From: CAWGJF01 sp963822905
GTDB lineage: Bacteria > Bacteroidota > Ignavibacteria > Ignavibacteriales > Ignavibacteriaceae
NCBI GenBank assembly: GCA_963822905.1
Contig: CAWGJF010000003.1
Location: 620,001 to 684,000, forward strand
DNA length: 64,000 nucleotides
Direction of reading: 5' to 3'
Shown here piece by piece: positions 1-8,714 of this stretch. Within the stretch, counting starts at the first letter, position 1, and each line of letters opens with the position of its first letter. A program made the position numbers and the translations under genes. The notes beneath the pieces were generated by a model. That model had not been told where the DNA came from, made no database searches, and saw nothing but the letters and a program-made list of their open reading frames with translations.

Positions 1-82
1 GGGTTTATTTATCCTTTCTTCCAAAGTAATTGAAATCAGGATTAGATATATTTACTATATCATTAATTATTATTTCAGTTAA

Positions 83-1321
83 ATGAATTTAATTGAATGG
101 AATGACCAGCTAAGATTCCTGGTTGCAATCGCATTGGGGTTCCTAATAGGGTTGGAAAGAGAAAGCAGAGGAAGCAAACTTTCTTCGAAACTTACAGCCG
201 GAGTAAGAACATACACACTTATAAGTTTGTTTGGATTTGGTTGTGCCTGGCTTTACAGAATAAATATTGAATTTGTTATTCCTGTAGGAATAATTGTAAT
301 TGGTGGAATGGTGCTTGCATCTTACTTAGCCAAACAAAAATCCGGGGCTGTAGGTTGGACAAGTGAAATTGCTGTGCTGTTAACTTTTCTGGTTGGTGTT
401 TTATCTTTACTTGCAGATGTCTGGATTGCAATGGCATTGGGAATTTTTACTACTCTTCTTTTATCAGAAAAAGCTGAACTTGAACGGTACATTGAAAAAC
501 TGGATAAATCTGAATTCCTTGCTGTCGTTAAGTTTTTAATTGTTACCATAATTGTGCTTCCTGCATTACCCGACAAAGAATATACTCAATTTAATCTGAA
601 TCCTTATCGCATCTGGCAAATCGTCATTTTAGTTTCTTCCATTGGTTTTGTTGGTTACTTTCTGATGAAGAAGTTTGGGGATAAAGTTGGTCTCTGGTTA
701 TCAGGTTTGCTGGGAGGTATTGCTTCAAGCACTGCCGTCAGTATTGCTATGGGAAATATTGCAAAGAAGAATAATCATCTTGCTAAACGTGCTTTCCAGG
801 CAACAATCCTGGCTAGTAGTGTGATGTACTTAAGAATACTTGTAATTATCTATTTTTTGAATGCTGCACTTGCTTTTGAAATCTGGTGGAAATTGGTAAT
901 CCTGAGTTGTGCCGGTCTGATACTTTCAGTTTTTAATCATGATAAAAATCCTGAAACTTCTTCAGGTTCAATCTCAACAATTCAAAATCCATTTGAAATA
1001 AGACCGGCTGTAATTTTTGCTTTCCTTTTTGTTTTGCTTTCAATTGTTACAATTTGGGTAAAACAATTTTTTGGCAGCAGCGGATTGCTGGCTTTATCAG
1101 CAATTGTTGGTGTTACCGATATTGACCCGTTTATTCTTTCAATAATAAGCAGGCAGCTTCCCGTTGAAAATATTATTAGCTCTGCAATAATAATCTCGAT
1201 GATGAGTAATACAATTGTAAAGGGTATTTATTTTGGTTTTCTTACCAAAGGTTTAAGAAAACAAGTAACAATATATTTCACTATCTGGGTTGTCATACAC
1301 ATCGTTCTGCTTTTTATTTGA
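83..1321 (+). CDS. MgtC/SapB-DUF4010 family membrane protein
   Basis: A 412-residue polytopic inner-membrane protein with about ten hydrophobic segments. The N-terminal part carries the MgtC/SapB-like signature GFLIGLERE (about residues 19-27) followed by a basic stretch and TAGVRTYTL. The C-terminal half (about residues 190-410) matches the DUF4010 arrangement, including LLGGIASSTAVSIAMG and GVTDIDPFILS. Proteins of this two-domain type are widespread in bacteria. The MgtC part is linked in some species to Mg2+ or pH stress, but the biochemical role is unknown. It precedes the purine cluster on the same strand with a 208 bp gap, so it is probably a separate transcript. Confidence 0.85.
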   Translation: MNLIEWNDQLRFLVAIALGFLIGLERESRGSKLSSKLTAGVRTYTLISLFGFGCAWLYRINIEFVIPVGIIVIGGMVLASYLAKQKSGAVGWTSEIAVLLTFLVGVLSLLADVWIAMALGIFTTLLLSEKAELERYIEKLDKSEFLAVVKFLIVTIIVLPALPDKEYTQFNLNPYRIWQIVILVSSIGFVGYFLMKKFGDKVGLWLSGLLGGIASSTAVSIAMGNIAKKNNHLAKRAFQATILASSVMYLRILVIIYFLNAALAFEIWWKLVILSCAGLILSVFNHDKNPETSSGSISTIQNPFEIRPAVIFAFLFVLLSIVTIWVKQFFGSSGLLALSAIVGVTDIDPFILSIISRQLPVENIISSAIIISMMSNTIVKGIYFGFLTKGLRKQVTIYFTIWVVIHIVLLFI

Positions 1322-1529
1322 TTATTCAAACTCCGAAATCCAAAATAGAATTGTGTTTAATAGTCTTTCTCTATCCAGAACAATAAAATGAATTCCTGTT
1401 GATTCACCTTTCTGAGTAATTCATAAACGATGAAATGTTGTTATCTGTAAATGTTGAATTGTATATTTACTTTGCAGTTTATGAATATTTTACTGCACCG
1501 GATTTTAACTTAACTATTGCGGAGTAAAT

Positions 1530-2996
1530 ATGTTTGATTGGAATTGGGGAACTTCAAATAAAAAAAATTTACAAAAGACAGTCGAAAGATGTAAACAAAA
1601 TGAGATTATATTACCGACCTTTAATCAATTAAAACACCCGGACACAATTCCCGAAAAAATTCAAAAGAAGTTAGAAAAAATCGGTCTTCACGAATTGCAT
1701 CCTTTAAATTTATTCAGAATAAACTGGCGTAATGATCCTTCCTCCGGACGAATTGGAGGTATAAATTATTTTGAAATTCCAAAGGAAATTACAGGTGTTA
1801 AACCAAGAATTATTGGACTTACCGGAAAGTTTTTCCCAACAGGTGCTCACAAAGTCGGGGCAACCTACGGATGTTTAGCACCATATCTTGTTAGCGGTAA
1901 ACTAGATCCAGAATACCATAAAGCTGTCTGGCCTTCCACAGGAAATTATTGCCGTGGAGGTGCTTTCAATTCAGCTTTGTTGTCAGTGCACGCAGTTGCA
2001 ATTCTGCCGGAAGAAATGAGCCAGGAAAGATTCAACTGGTTAAAGGAAATTGGAGCCGAAGTGTATGCAACTCCCGGTTGTGAAAGTAATGTAAAAGAGA
2101 TTTATGATAAATGTCATGAGCTTGAAGCAAAAAGTGATGAGTATGTTATCCTTAACCAGTTTGATCAGTTTGGCAATGCAATCTGGCATTATGAAGTAAC
2201 AGGATTTACAATTGAGAGTTTATTCAACCAGATTAAAAAGGAAAATCAAAAACTGAGCGGTTACGTAAGTGCAACCGGTTCGGCTGGAACTTTAGCTGCC
2301 GGTGATTATCTTCGTAAAAAATTTCCTTCGTTAAAAGTTTTAGCATCGGAAGCTTTGCAATGCCCAACATTATTAATGAACGGATTTGGCGGACACAGAA
2401 TTGAAGGAATCGGGGATAAACATGTTCCATGGATCCACAATGTTAAAAACACTGATGTTGTTGCTGCAATTGATGACGAACAAACTTTAAGAATACTGAG
2501 ATTATTTAATGAACAGGAAGGACGTAAATGGCTTTCAGAACTTGGCGTTCCGGAAGCAGAATCAAAAAAATTATCTTACCTGGGAATTTCATCAATCTGC
2601 AATTTGTTAAGTGCCATTAAGTTGTCTAAATATTTTGAGTTTAATGAAAACGATATCATTTTTACAGTGTTTACAGATTCTGTAGAACTTTATCATTCAA
2701 GACTAAAAGAAATGAATGAAGCCCATGGAAAATATTCAGACAGACAGGCAGAAATAGATTGGACAAGTATATTTAAACACCAGGGAATTGATTATTTAAA
2801 AGAATTAACTTTCAGTGAGAAGAAAGCTGTTCATAATTTAAAATACTTTACCTGGGTCGAGCAGCAGGGAAAAAGTGTCGAAGAATTAAATGCCCAATGG
2901 TACGATGAAAATTACTGGAGGGAAAGATTTTCAATTGTTCCCAAATGGGATGAGATGATAAATGAATTTAATTCGAAGGTTGGAATAAAAATTTAG
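1530..2996 (+). CDS. PLP-dependent fold-type II lyase-like enzyme, first gene of the purine cluster
   Basis: A 488-residue enzyme of the tryptophan-synthase-beta/cysteine-synthase fold. The likely Schiff-base lysine is K108 in PTGAHKVGA. A substrate-loop motif STGNYCRGGA follows near residue 136, and a glycine-rich phosphate-binding segment SATGSAGTLAAGDY lies near residue 247. A GGAG-like ribosome site (ggag, 5 nt before the ATG) supports the start. It is longer than typical cysteine synthases (about 310 residues) and than E. coli YgeX (398 residues), and does not look like YgeX in its motifs. It starts a same-strand run with HyuA-like, SsnA and YgeY genes, so a role in deaminating a purine-derived amino acid such as 2,3-diaminopropionate is inferred from context only. 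Confidence 0.75.
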   Translation: MFDWNWGTSNKKNLQKTVERCKQNEIILPTFNQLKHPDTIPEKIQKKLEKIGLHELHPLNLFRINWRNDPSSGRIGGINYFEIPKEITGVKPRIIGLTGKFFPTGAHKVGATYGCLAPYLVSGKLDPEYHKAVWPSTGNYCRGGAFNSALLSVHAVAILPEEMSQERFNWLKEIGAEVYATPGCESNVKEIYDKCHELEAKSDEYVILNQFDQFGNAIWHYEVTGFTIESLFNQIKKENQKLSGYVSATGSAGTLAAGDYLRKKFPSLKVLASEALQCPTLLMNGFGGHRIEGIGDKHVPWIHNVKNTDVVAAIDDEQTLRILRLFNEQEGRKWLSELGVPEAESKKLSYLGISSICNLLSAIKLSKYFEFNENDIIFTVFTDSVELYHSRLKEMNEAHGKYSDRQAEIDWTSIFKHQGIDYLKELTFSEKKAVHNLKYFTWVEQQGKSVEELNAQWYDENYWRERFSIVPKWDEMINEFNSKVGIKI

Positions 2997-3007
2997 AATA
3001 AATTTAA

Positions 3008-4489
3008 TTGAATTTTAGGATGCCGGACAATCAAATAAAACTTCTAAAAAATGTTTTTTTATCAGTTGGTGAAAACAAATTAAAAGTTGTTGATATTCAA
3101 TTCTCAAACCATGTAGAAAAAATTATTGAAAAATTTTCACATAAGATAGATTGGAAAGATATTGACTCTACGGGAAAAAGAAATAAATTTATTGGGCAAT
3201 TGCCAACTTCTGAGCATTCTTCTAACGAAAAAATTTATGATGGTCAGTTTCTTGTTGCAATTCCAGGTGCGATTGATTCACATGTGCATTTTGACACACC
3301 TGGATTTGAATACAGGGACGATTTTGAACATGGTTCCACAGCTGCTGCTTTCGGAGGAGTAACAACTGTGATTGATATGCCTTGTACGTGTCTCCCTCCG
3401 GTTACCAATAAAAATAATTTTGAGAATAAACTGAATGTAATAAAAAGCAGGAGTCTTACAGATTATTGTTTTTACGGCGGTGTTTGTGGAAATGATTTTG
3501 ACAACAACCTGGATATAGAAAATCAGGTAAAAGAACTTTCAGATGCTGGTGTTGCTGCTTATAAAACTTACCTGATATCCGGAATGGATACTTTTGCAGA
3601 TCTTAATGAAGAAAAAATTTTGCAGGCTGCCGGATGGATAAAAAAAACAAATAAGCCGATGGCAGTTCATGCCGAAGACAAGCAAATGATTGTTGAAAAA
3701 AGAACGATTGCAAAAAATGCTGGAAAAAATGATTGGAGAGATTACTGTTCAGTAAGGGATGATCAGGTAGAAGCTAAAGCTATCAACCTGTTGCTAAAGA
3801 TAGCCCGACAAACCGGCTGCAAAATTCATATTGTACATTTAAGCTCTAAATTAGGATTAGATTTAATCCGTCAGGCTCAGGATGAAGGATTAAAAATTAC
3901 TTCCGAAACTTGCCCGCAGTATTTATACTTCACACAAAATGACTTTAACAATCCAAAGATTTCCAATTTTCTTAAAACTGCTCCACCTGTTAAAAATAAA
4001 ATTGACCGTGAAGCACTTTGGCACGGCTTAAAAGACGGAACTCTATCATTTGTTGTAACTGATCATGCTGGTTGCAATCCTGAAAAAGAAAAGTCATCTG
4101 AAAATTTCTGGGAAGTTTACGGCGGAATTCCCGGAGTTGAGCATCGTGTTCCTTTTTTATTCAGTGAAGGTTTTTTAAAAAATAAATTAACTCTGTCGCA
4201 GACAATTAATTTATTGTCATCTAATGTTGCAGATTATTTTAATCTTAAAAACAAAGGGCACATTAAGCCTGGTTATGATGCTGATTTTGTATTACTTGAT
4301 CTCTGGAATAAAAAAGTAGTTAAATCGGAAGAAATGCACGGCAAAGGAAAATATACTCCGTTCGACGGAATTACATTTAATGCAGTAGTTGAAAGCACTT
4401 TTTTGCGCGGAGAATTAATTATGAATAATTCCGGCAAAACAGAACAAACGATTGGTTACGGAAAATTTATTGAAGTCTCTTCAACCTAA
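3008..4489 (+). CDS. hyuA: Cyclic amidohydrolase (allantoinase/dihydropyrimidinase-like, HyuA-type)
   Basis: A 493-residue amidohydrolase-superfamily protein that opens cyclic amide rings. The metal-site residues are visible: HVH at residues 92-94 in IDSHVHFDTPG, a probable carboxylated lysine K186 in VAAYKTYLI, H221 in MAVHAEDK, a further histidine in IHIVHLSS, and the catalytic aspartate in VVTDHAGC. This set is typical of allantoinase/hydantoinase enzymes with a binuclear metal centre. The frame opens with TTG at 3008; an ATG at 3020 is an equally plausible start and neither has a strong ribosome site. It lies 11 bp after the PLP gene and 18 bp before ssnA. HyuA is one of the genes required for anaerobic urate breakdown in E. 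coli; the exact substrate here is inferred. Confidence 0.85.
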   Translation: MNFRMPDNQIKLLKNVFLSVGENKLKVVDIQFSNHVEKIIEKFSHKIDWKDIDSTGKRNKFIGQLPTSEHSSNEKIYDGQFLVAIPGAIDSHVHFDTPGFEYRDDFEHGSTAAAFGGVTTVIDMPCTCLPPVTNKNNFENKLNVIKSRSLTDYCFYGGVCGNDFDNNLDIENQVKELSDAGVAAYKTYLISGMDTFADLNEEKILQAAGWIKKTNKPMAVHAEDKQMIVEKRTIAKNAGKNDWRDYCSVRDDQVEAKAINLLLKIARQTGCKIHIVHLSSKLGLDLIRQAQDEGLKITSETCPQYLYFTQNDFNNPKISNFLKTAPPVKNKIDREALWHGLKDGTLSFVVTDHAGCNPEKEKSSENFWEVYGGIPGVEHRVPFLFSEGFLKNKLTLSQTINLLSSNVADYFNLKNKGHIKPGYDADFVLLDLWNKKVVKSEEMHGKGKYTPFDGITFNAVVESTFLRGELIMNNSGKTEQTIGYGKFIEVSST

Positions 4490-4507
4490 GGAATTCGTTA
4501 CATTTTT

Positions 4508-5851
4508 ATGAGCTCTGCTAAAGAATTTAAAATTATAAATGCCTGGATATGCCAGGTTTCCGAAAAAGAAATTGTTCCAGTCTTTGGAGATATTTTTATT
4601 TCTGAAGGACGAATTTCTGATATCAAAAAGAAAGATTTCAATGAATTATTTTTGAATTCATCATCAGGTTCCAAAGAGACAATTGATGCGGCAGGAAGAG
4701 TTGTAACTGTCCCGATGATAAATTTTCACGATCATTTTTATTCTCGTTTGGCAAAAGGACTACCTGTGAAAGGATCAATGAAAAATTTTAAAAAGATTCT
4801 TCAAAATCTCTGGTGGAAATTAGACCTTGCTCTTGATGATGAAATGATCCGGGCTTCTGCACAAATGGCTGTTCTTGAGTCAATAAGAAACGGCGTTACA
4901 TATATTTTTGATCATCATTCGTCTCCCGATTCAGCAGAGGGGAGCTTAAATACAATTGCAAACGTAATCAGAGAATTCGGGCTTCGCGGAGTTTTATGTT
5001 TTGAAACTACCGACCGGAACGGAGAGCTGCTAGCTGAAAAGGGAATACTTGAAAATATTGATTTTATAAAAAACTCAACTGATAATGATTTAAAAGGACT
5101 GCTCGGACTTCACGCTTCGTTTACTCTAAATGATGATACGCTCAACAAAGTTTCCGAAATAGCAAAAGAACATGATCTCGGAATTCATATCCATCTTTGT
5201 GAAGATAAAATTGACAGGGAAGATAGTTTTACTAACTATAAAAATAGTCCGGTTAATAGATTGATTAAGTATAATTTACTAAATGATAGAAGTATTCTTG
5301 CTCATGGGATTCATTTAACTGAAAAAGAATACAAGTTGATAAAAGAAAATGGAAGTGCTTTAGCCTATAATCTCGATTCAAATCTCAATAATGCTGTTGG
5401 AATTCCGGATTTCACAAGTACTAAATTTAATATTCCTGTTCTTGCCGGGACGGATGGGATGAATTCAGACCCTGCAAGAACTTTAAAGCAGATTTTTCTT
5501 CTTTCAAGATTCCAGGGAATGTCGTTTGATGAATCATTCAAATTTCTTAAAAAAGTTTACTTTGACCAGTTAAATTTTATCAGAAAATATTATCCCGATT
5601 TTACTACACTTGGAGTTAGTGATAGGGCTGATATACTTATATGGGATTATATTCCTCCGACTCCTTTTAAACAAGAAAATTTTTGGGGACATTTTATTTA
5701 TGGCATCTTAGACCGACAAGCACAAAGTGTCATTCAAAACGGAAAAATATTAATGAATAATTTCAGAATCACTTTTGATGATACTGAATATCAAAAAAAT
5801 ATAGTTGAACAGGGAAACAGGCTTTATAAAAAAATGTCTGAACTAAATTAA
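4508..5851 (+). CDS. ssnA: Putative aminohydrolase SsnA
   Basis: A 447-residue member of the chlorohydrolase/cytosine-deaminase branch of the amidohydrolase superfamily. Visible metal-ligand motifs are FHDHFYSRL (HxH-like, about residue 75), LGLHASFTL, IHIHLCED, ILAHGIHL and LAGTDGMNSDPAR. Overall layout, length and neighbours match SsnA of selenium/purine clusters. In E. coli and gut anaerobes ssnA is among the genes needed for oxygen-independent urate degradation, probably deaminating or hydrolysing a ring-opened intermediate. It follows the HyuA gene by 18 bp and precedes ygeY by 13 bp, so the three are likely co-transcribed. Confidence 0.85.
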   Translation: MSSAKEFKIINAWICQVSEKEIVPVFGDIFISEGRISDIKKKDFNELFLNSSSGSKETIDAAGRVVTVPMINFHDHFYSRLAKGLPVKGSMKNFKKILQNLWWKLDLALDDEMIRASAQMAVLESIRNGVTYIFDHHSSPDSAEGSLNTIANVIREFGLRGVLCFETTDRNGELLAEKGILENIDFIKNSTDNDLKGLLGLHASFTLNDDTLNKVSEIAKEHDLGIHIHLCEDKIDREDSFTNYKNSPVNRLIKYNLLNDRSILAHGIHLTEKEYKLIKENGSALAYNLDSNLNNAVGIPDFTSTKFNIPVLAGTDGMNSDPARTLKQIFLLSRFQGMSFDESFKFLKKVYFDQLNFIRKYYPDFTTLGVSDRADILIWDYIPPTPFKQENFWGHFIYGILDRQAQSVIQNGKILMNNFRITFDDTEYQKNIVEQGNRLYKKMSELN

Positions 5852-5864
5852 TCAGGAAAAAGAA

Positions 5865-7052
5865 ATGGAAATCTCAAAAACTATTCTCAAAAAAGCAGAA
5901 GAGTACGGCAATTATACAGCAAACAATTTATCAAAACTGATAAAAATTAAATCATTAAGTGGTGAAGAAAAAGGTGTTGCAAATGCTTTGCAACAAATGA
6001 TGGAAGAAGCCGGTTTTGATGAAGTAAAAATAGACGGGCTGGGAAATGTCATCGGCAGGATCGGGAACGGCAAAAAAATAATTGCAATCGATGGTCACAT
6101 TGACACAGTAGATTTGGGGAACCCGGAAGACTGGGATTTCCCTCCACTTAGTGGAGAAATAAAAGATGGATTTGTTCTTGGAAGGGGAACAGCCGATCAA
6201 TCTGGCGGTCCTGCAGCTTTTGTTACAGCAGGTAAAATTTTAAAAGAGATTGGGTTATCGGAAGATGTAACAGTTTATTTTACAGGGACAGTTTTGGAAG
6301 AAGATTGTGACGGACTTTGCTGGAATTATATTATTGAAGAAGATAAAATAAAACCCGATTGTGTGATCGTAACTGAACCGACAAATTTAAATATTTACCG
6401 CGGACATCGCGGAAGAATGGAAATAGAAATCTCTTTCTATGGTTTGTCTTCACATGGCTCCGCTCCGGAGAGAGGAAAGAATGCAATTTATATAGCTTCC
6501 CATGTCACACTTGAAATAGAAAAATTGAATGAACGATTAACAAGTGATCCATTCCTGGGAAAGGGAAGTGTTACAATTTCTGAGTTTGTATCATCCAGTC
6601 CTTCATTGTGCGCTGTATCAGATTTTGCAAAAATTCATCTTGACAGAAGATTAACCTGGGGTGAAGATAAAGAATTGGCTCTAAACCAAGTAAAAGAAAT
6701 TGTTAAAGGAATGAATGCAAAAGTCGAATTGCTGAATTATGAAAAAACTTCTTTTACAGGTTTGAAATATGGAATGGAAAAATATTATCCCACCTGGAAA
6801 ATTGAAGAGGACCACCCGGTAATTAAAAACGGAGTAAAAACTTTTACAGAACTTTTTAATAAAAAACCAAAAGTAGATAAATGGACATTTTCCACAAACG
6901 GGGTAACGATAAACGGTATTCATAAAATTCCTGTGATAGGCTTTGGACCTGGCAATGAAGAACTAGCTCACGCACCGAATGAAAAAGTATCTGTTGAACA
7001 TTTGGTAAAAGCATCTGCTTTTTATGCATTATTCTGTCACAATTTTTTCTGA
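5865..7052 (+). CDS. ygeY: YgeY-type M20 family metallohydrolase
   Basis: A 395-residue M20/ArgE-DapE-like zinc hydrolase. H78 and D80 sit in IDGHIDTVD, D111 in GRGTADQSGG, the catalytic and metal-binding glutamates in TVLEEDCDG (about residues 145-146), and a further conserved glutamate in VTEPTN. These match YgeY, whose family carries the name 'selenium metabolism hydrolase' and which is required for anaerobic urate use in E. coli. An AGGAAAAAG sequence precedes the ATG at good spacing. The gene is followed by the hairpin-flanked transposase element rather than directly by ygeW, so the normal ygeY-ygeW succession has been interrupted. Confidence 0.88.
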   Translation: MEISKTILKKAEEYGNYTANNLSKLIKIKSLSGEEKGVANALQQMMEEAGFDEVKIDGLGNVIGRIGNGKKIIAIDGHIDTVDLGNPEDWDFPPLSGEIKDGFVLGRGTADQSGGPAAFVTAGKILKEIGLSEDVTVYFTGTVLEEDCDGLCWNYIIEEDKIKPDCVIVTEPTNLNIYRGHRGRMEIEISFYGLSSHGSAPERGKNAIYIASHVTLEIEKLNERLTSDPFLGKGSVTISEFVSSSPSLCAVSDFAKIHLDRRLTWGEDKELALNQVKEIVKGMNAKVELLNYEKTSFTGLKYGMEKYYPTWKIEEDHPVIKNGVKTFTELFNKKPKVDKWTFSTNGVTINGIHKIPVIGFGPGNEELAHAPNEKVSVEHLVKASAFYALFCHNFF

Positions 7053-7072
7053 TATAAAAACAGAAATTAGCA

Positions 7073-7643
7073 ACCCATAGCTTCAGCTATGGGGAATGAA
7101 GATAGAAAAAAGAAAGAAACCGTTTCAACGGTTTTAGGAAATAACTAAATGTCTCACTCACTAATAAAAATTTGGATTCATGGTGTCTTTGGTACAAAAG
7201 ACAGATCTTCTTTGATAAATAATAGTTTTGAAGTAGAACTTTATGATCACATTAAACAAAAATTTGAAGGGGATTTAGATTGTAAAGTAAGAATAATAAA
7301 CGGAACAGAAGATCATATACATTTACTATTTCTACTTTCACCCAATTTTAGTATAGGGGATATATTTAAAAATATTAAAGGTGAATCATCGCACTGGGTA
7401 AATCAATCAAATTTCCTGAATCAAAAATTTGCCTGGCAAATAGGTTACGGTGCTTTTTCCGTGAGTGAATCAATGGTTAAAGATGTTGAATTATATATAA
7501 AGAATCAAAAAGTTCATCATAAAAAGATTACGTATAAAGAAGAGCTTGAGTTATTTATAAAAAAATACGGATTGAATTTCATAAACCGTTAAAACGGTTC
7601 TAACAATTGGTTGCGTTTTTTACCCACAACTTAAGTTGTGGGC
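7073..7643 (+). mobile_element. IS200/RAYT-like element with nested terminal hairpins
   Basis: A single-gene element inserted between ygeY and ygeW. On the left are two palindromes: 7074-7093 (CCCATAGCT, 2 nt, AGCTATGGG) and 7118-7133 (AACCGTT, 2 nt, AACGGTT). On the right the inner palindrome recurs at 7584-7599 (AACCGTT, 2 nt, AACGGTT), overlapping the transposase stop codon, and an outer 20 bp palindrome CCCACAACTT/AAGTTGTGGG lies at 7623-7642. The order outer-inner-gene-inner-outer resembles REP-associated tyrosine transposases and solo IS200 elements, which recognise hairpins in single-stranded DNA. No target duplication was expected or seen. Confidence 0.8.
7149..7592 (+). CDS. Y1 (HUH) transposase, REP-associated/IS200 type
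   Basis: A 147-residue protein with the HUH single-strand nuclease layout. The histidine pair is in EDHIHLLFL (about residues 57-63) and the nucleophilic tyrosine in VELYIKNQKVHHK (about residue 118). Length is normal for this family (about 130-180 residues). It sits between two pairs of palindromes, consistent with an autonomous or domesticated RAYT. It is in the same direction as the purine operon and probably rides on its transcript. Confidence 0.88.
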   Translation: MSHSLIKIWIHGVFGTKDRSSLINNSFEVELYDHIKQKFEGDLDCKVRIINGTEDHIHLLFLLSPNFSIGDIFKNIKGESSHWVNQSNFLNQKFAWQIGYGAFSVSESMVKDVELYIKNQKVHHKKITYKEELELFIKKYGLNFINR

Positions 7644-7686
7644 TGTTATTAAATACGGATATATAACAATTTATACGAGAAAACTT

Positions 7687-8697
7687 ATGGAATCAAAATT
7701 TAAAGGCAAACATTTTTTAACCTGCGAAGACTGGACAAAAGAAGAACTCGACTCAGTCTTTGAAACATCATTTAAATTGAAAAAGCAATTTCTTGATGAA
7801 GAACCGCATCTTCACCTGCTGCATAAAACTTTATTTATGATTTTCTTTGAGCAATCGACACGCACAAGAAACTCAATGGAAGCGGGAATGACGCAACTTG
7901 GCGGTCACGCACACGATTTAACCGCCGACAAAATGCAGTTATCTCACGGAGAATCTGCAAAAGATACTGCAATAATTTTGTCGAGAATGGGACACGGAAT
8001 TGCTTCACGTAATTGTTTTTATGGAATTGGAAATGATTATCTAAAAGAGATGGCTAAATATTCTAAAAGACCTGTTATGTCTTTGCAGGATGATATTTAT
8101 CATCCTTTCCAGGGCCTGGCTGATCTGATGACAATCTTTGAGCACTTTGAAAAAAATCCAAAAGGATTAAAAGTTACAATATCCTGGGCTTATGCTGATA
8201 CTCACTCCAAACCACTTTCCGTTCCGCAAACACAAATATTACTTTTCCCACGTTATGGAATTGATGTAACAGTCGCACATCCTAAAGAATTTCCATTGAG
8301 CAAAAATATAGTTGACAAAGCAAAACAAAATGCAGCAGCAGGTGGAGGGAAAATTAATTTCACAAACAATATGGATGAAGCTTTTGAGGGCGCTCAGGTT
8401 GTAATTCCAAAAAACTGGGGTGGATTTGGCGCATACAGTGTTCCTGAATATTTAAATAATGAAACTGAATGCAAAAAAGAAATGAAATCCAATCTTGAAA
8501 AGTATAAATCGTGGATCTGTGATGAACAAAAAATAAAACTGGCTGATAAAAATGTTAAGCTGATGCATGCTTTACCTGCAGACAGGGGACACGAAGTTAC
8601 CAATGAAGTTATTGATAATGAAAAGATTTCAATAGTTTTTGATGAAGCTGAAAACCGGCTTCACACTGCTAAAGCAATAATGGCTTTAACAATGTAA
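7687..8697 (+). CDS. ygeW: YgeW-type knotted carbamoyltransferase
   Basis: A 336-residue aspartate/ornithine carbamoyltransferase-superfamily enzyme. The carbamoyl-phosphate-binding motif FFEQSTRTRNSME is at about residues 53-65, with HGESAKDTA and the C-terminal HALPADRGHEV. These are features of the YgeW branch found in selenium/purine clusters. The frame is open from 7636, but those first codons lie inside the right hairpin of the transposon, so the ATG at 7687 is chosen. YgeW is required for anaerobic urate degradation in E. coli; a carbamoyl transfer that releases carbamoyl phosphate for ATP formation is the usual proposal. No carbamate kinase (YqeA) gene is present in the window. Confidence 0.9.
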   Translation: MESKFKGKHFLTCEDWTKEELDSVFETSFKLKKQFLDEEPHLHLLHKTLFMIFFEQSTRTRNSMEAGMTQLGGHAHDLTADKMQLSHGESAKDTAIILSRMGHGIASRNCFYGIGNDYLKEMAKYSKRPVMSLQDDIYHPFQGLADLMTIFEHFEKNPKGLKVTISWAYADTHSKPLSVPQTQILLFPRYGIDVTVAHPKEFPLSKNIVDKAKQNAAAGGGKINFTNNMDEAFEGAQVVIPKNWGGFGAYSVPEYLNNETECKKEMKSNLEKYKSWICDEQKIKLADKNVKLMHALPADRGHEVTNEVIDNEKISIVFDEAENRLHTAKAIMALTM

Positions 8698-8714
8698 AGG
8701 TTGTATAAATAATA

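Noticed and set aside
7073..7643. CRISPR array reading of the hairpin repeats
   Set aside because: Only two palindrome types, each at a gene end, without regular spacers or cas genes.
7636..7686. Longer YgeW start upstream of 7687
   Set aside because: The extra 17 codons begin inside the transposon's right hairpin and have no counterpart in the family.
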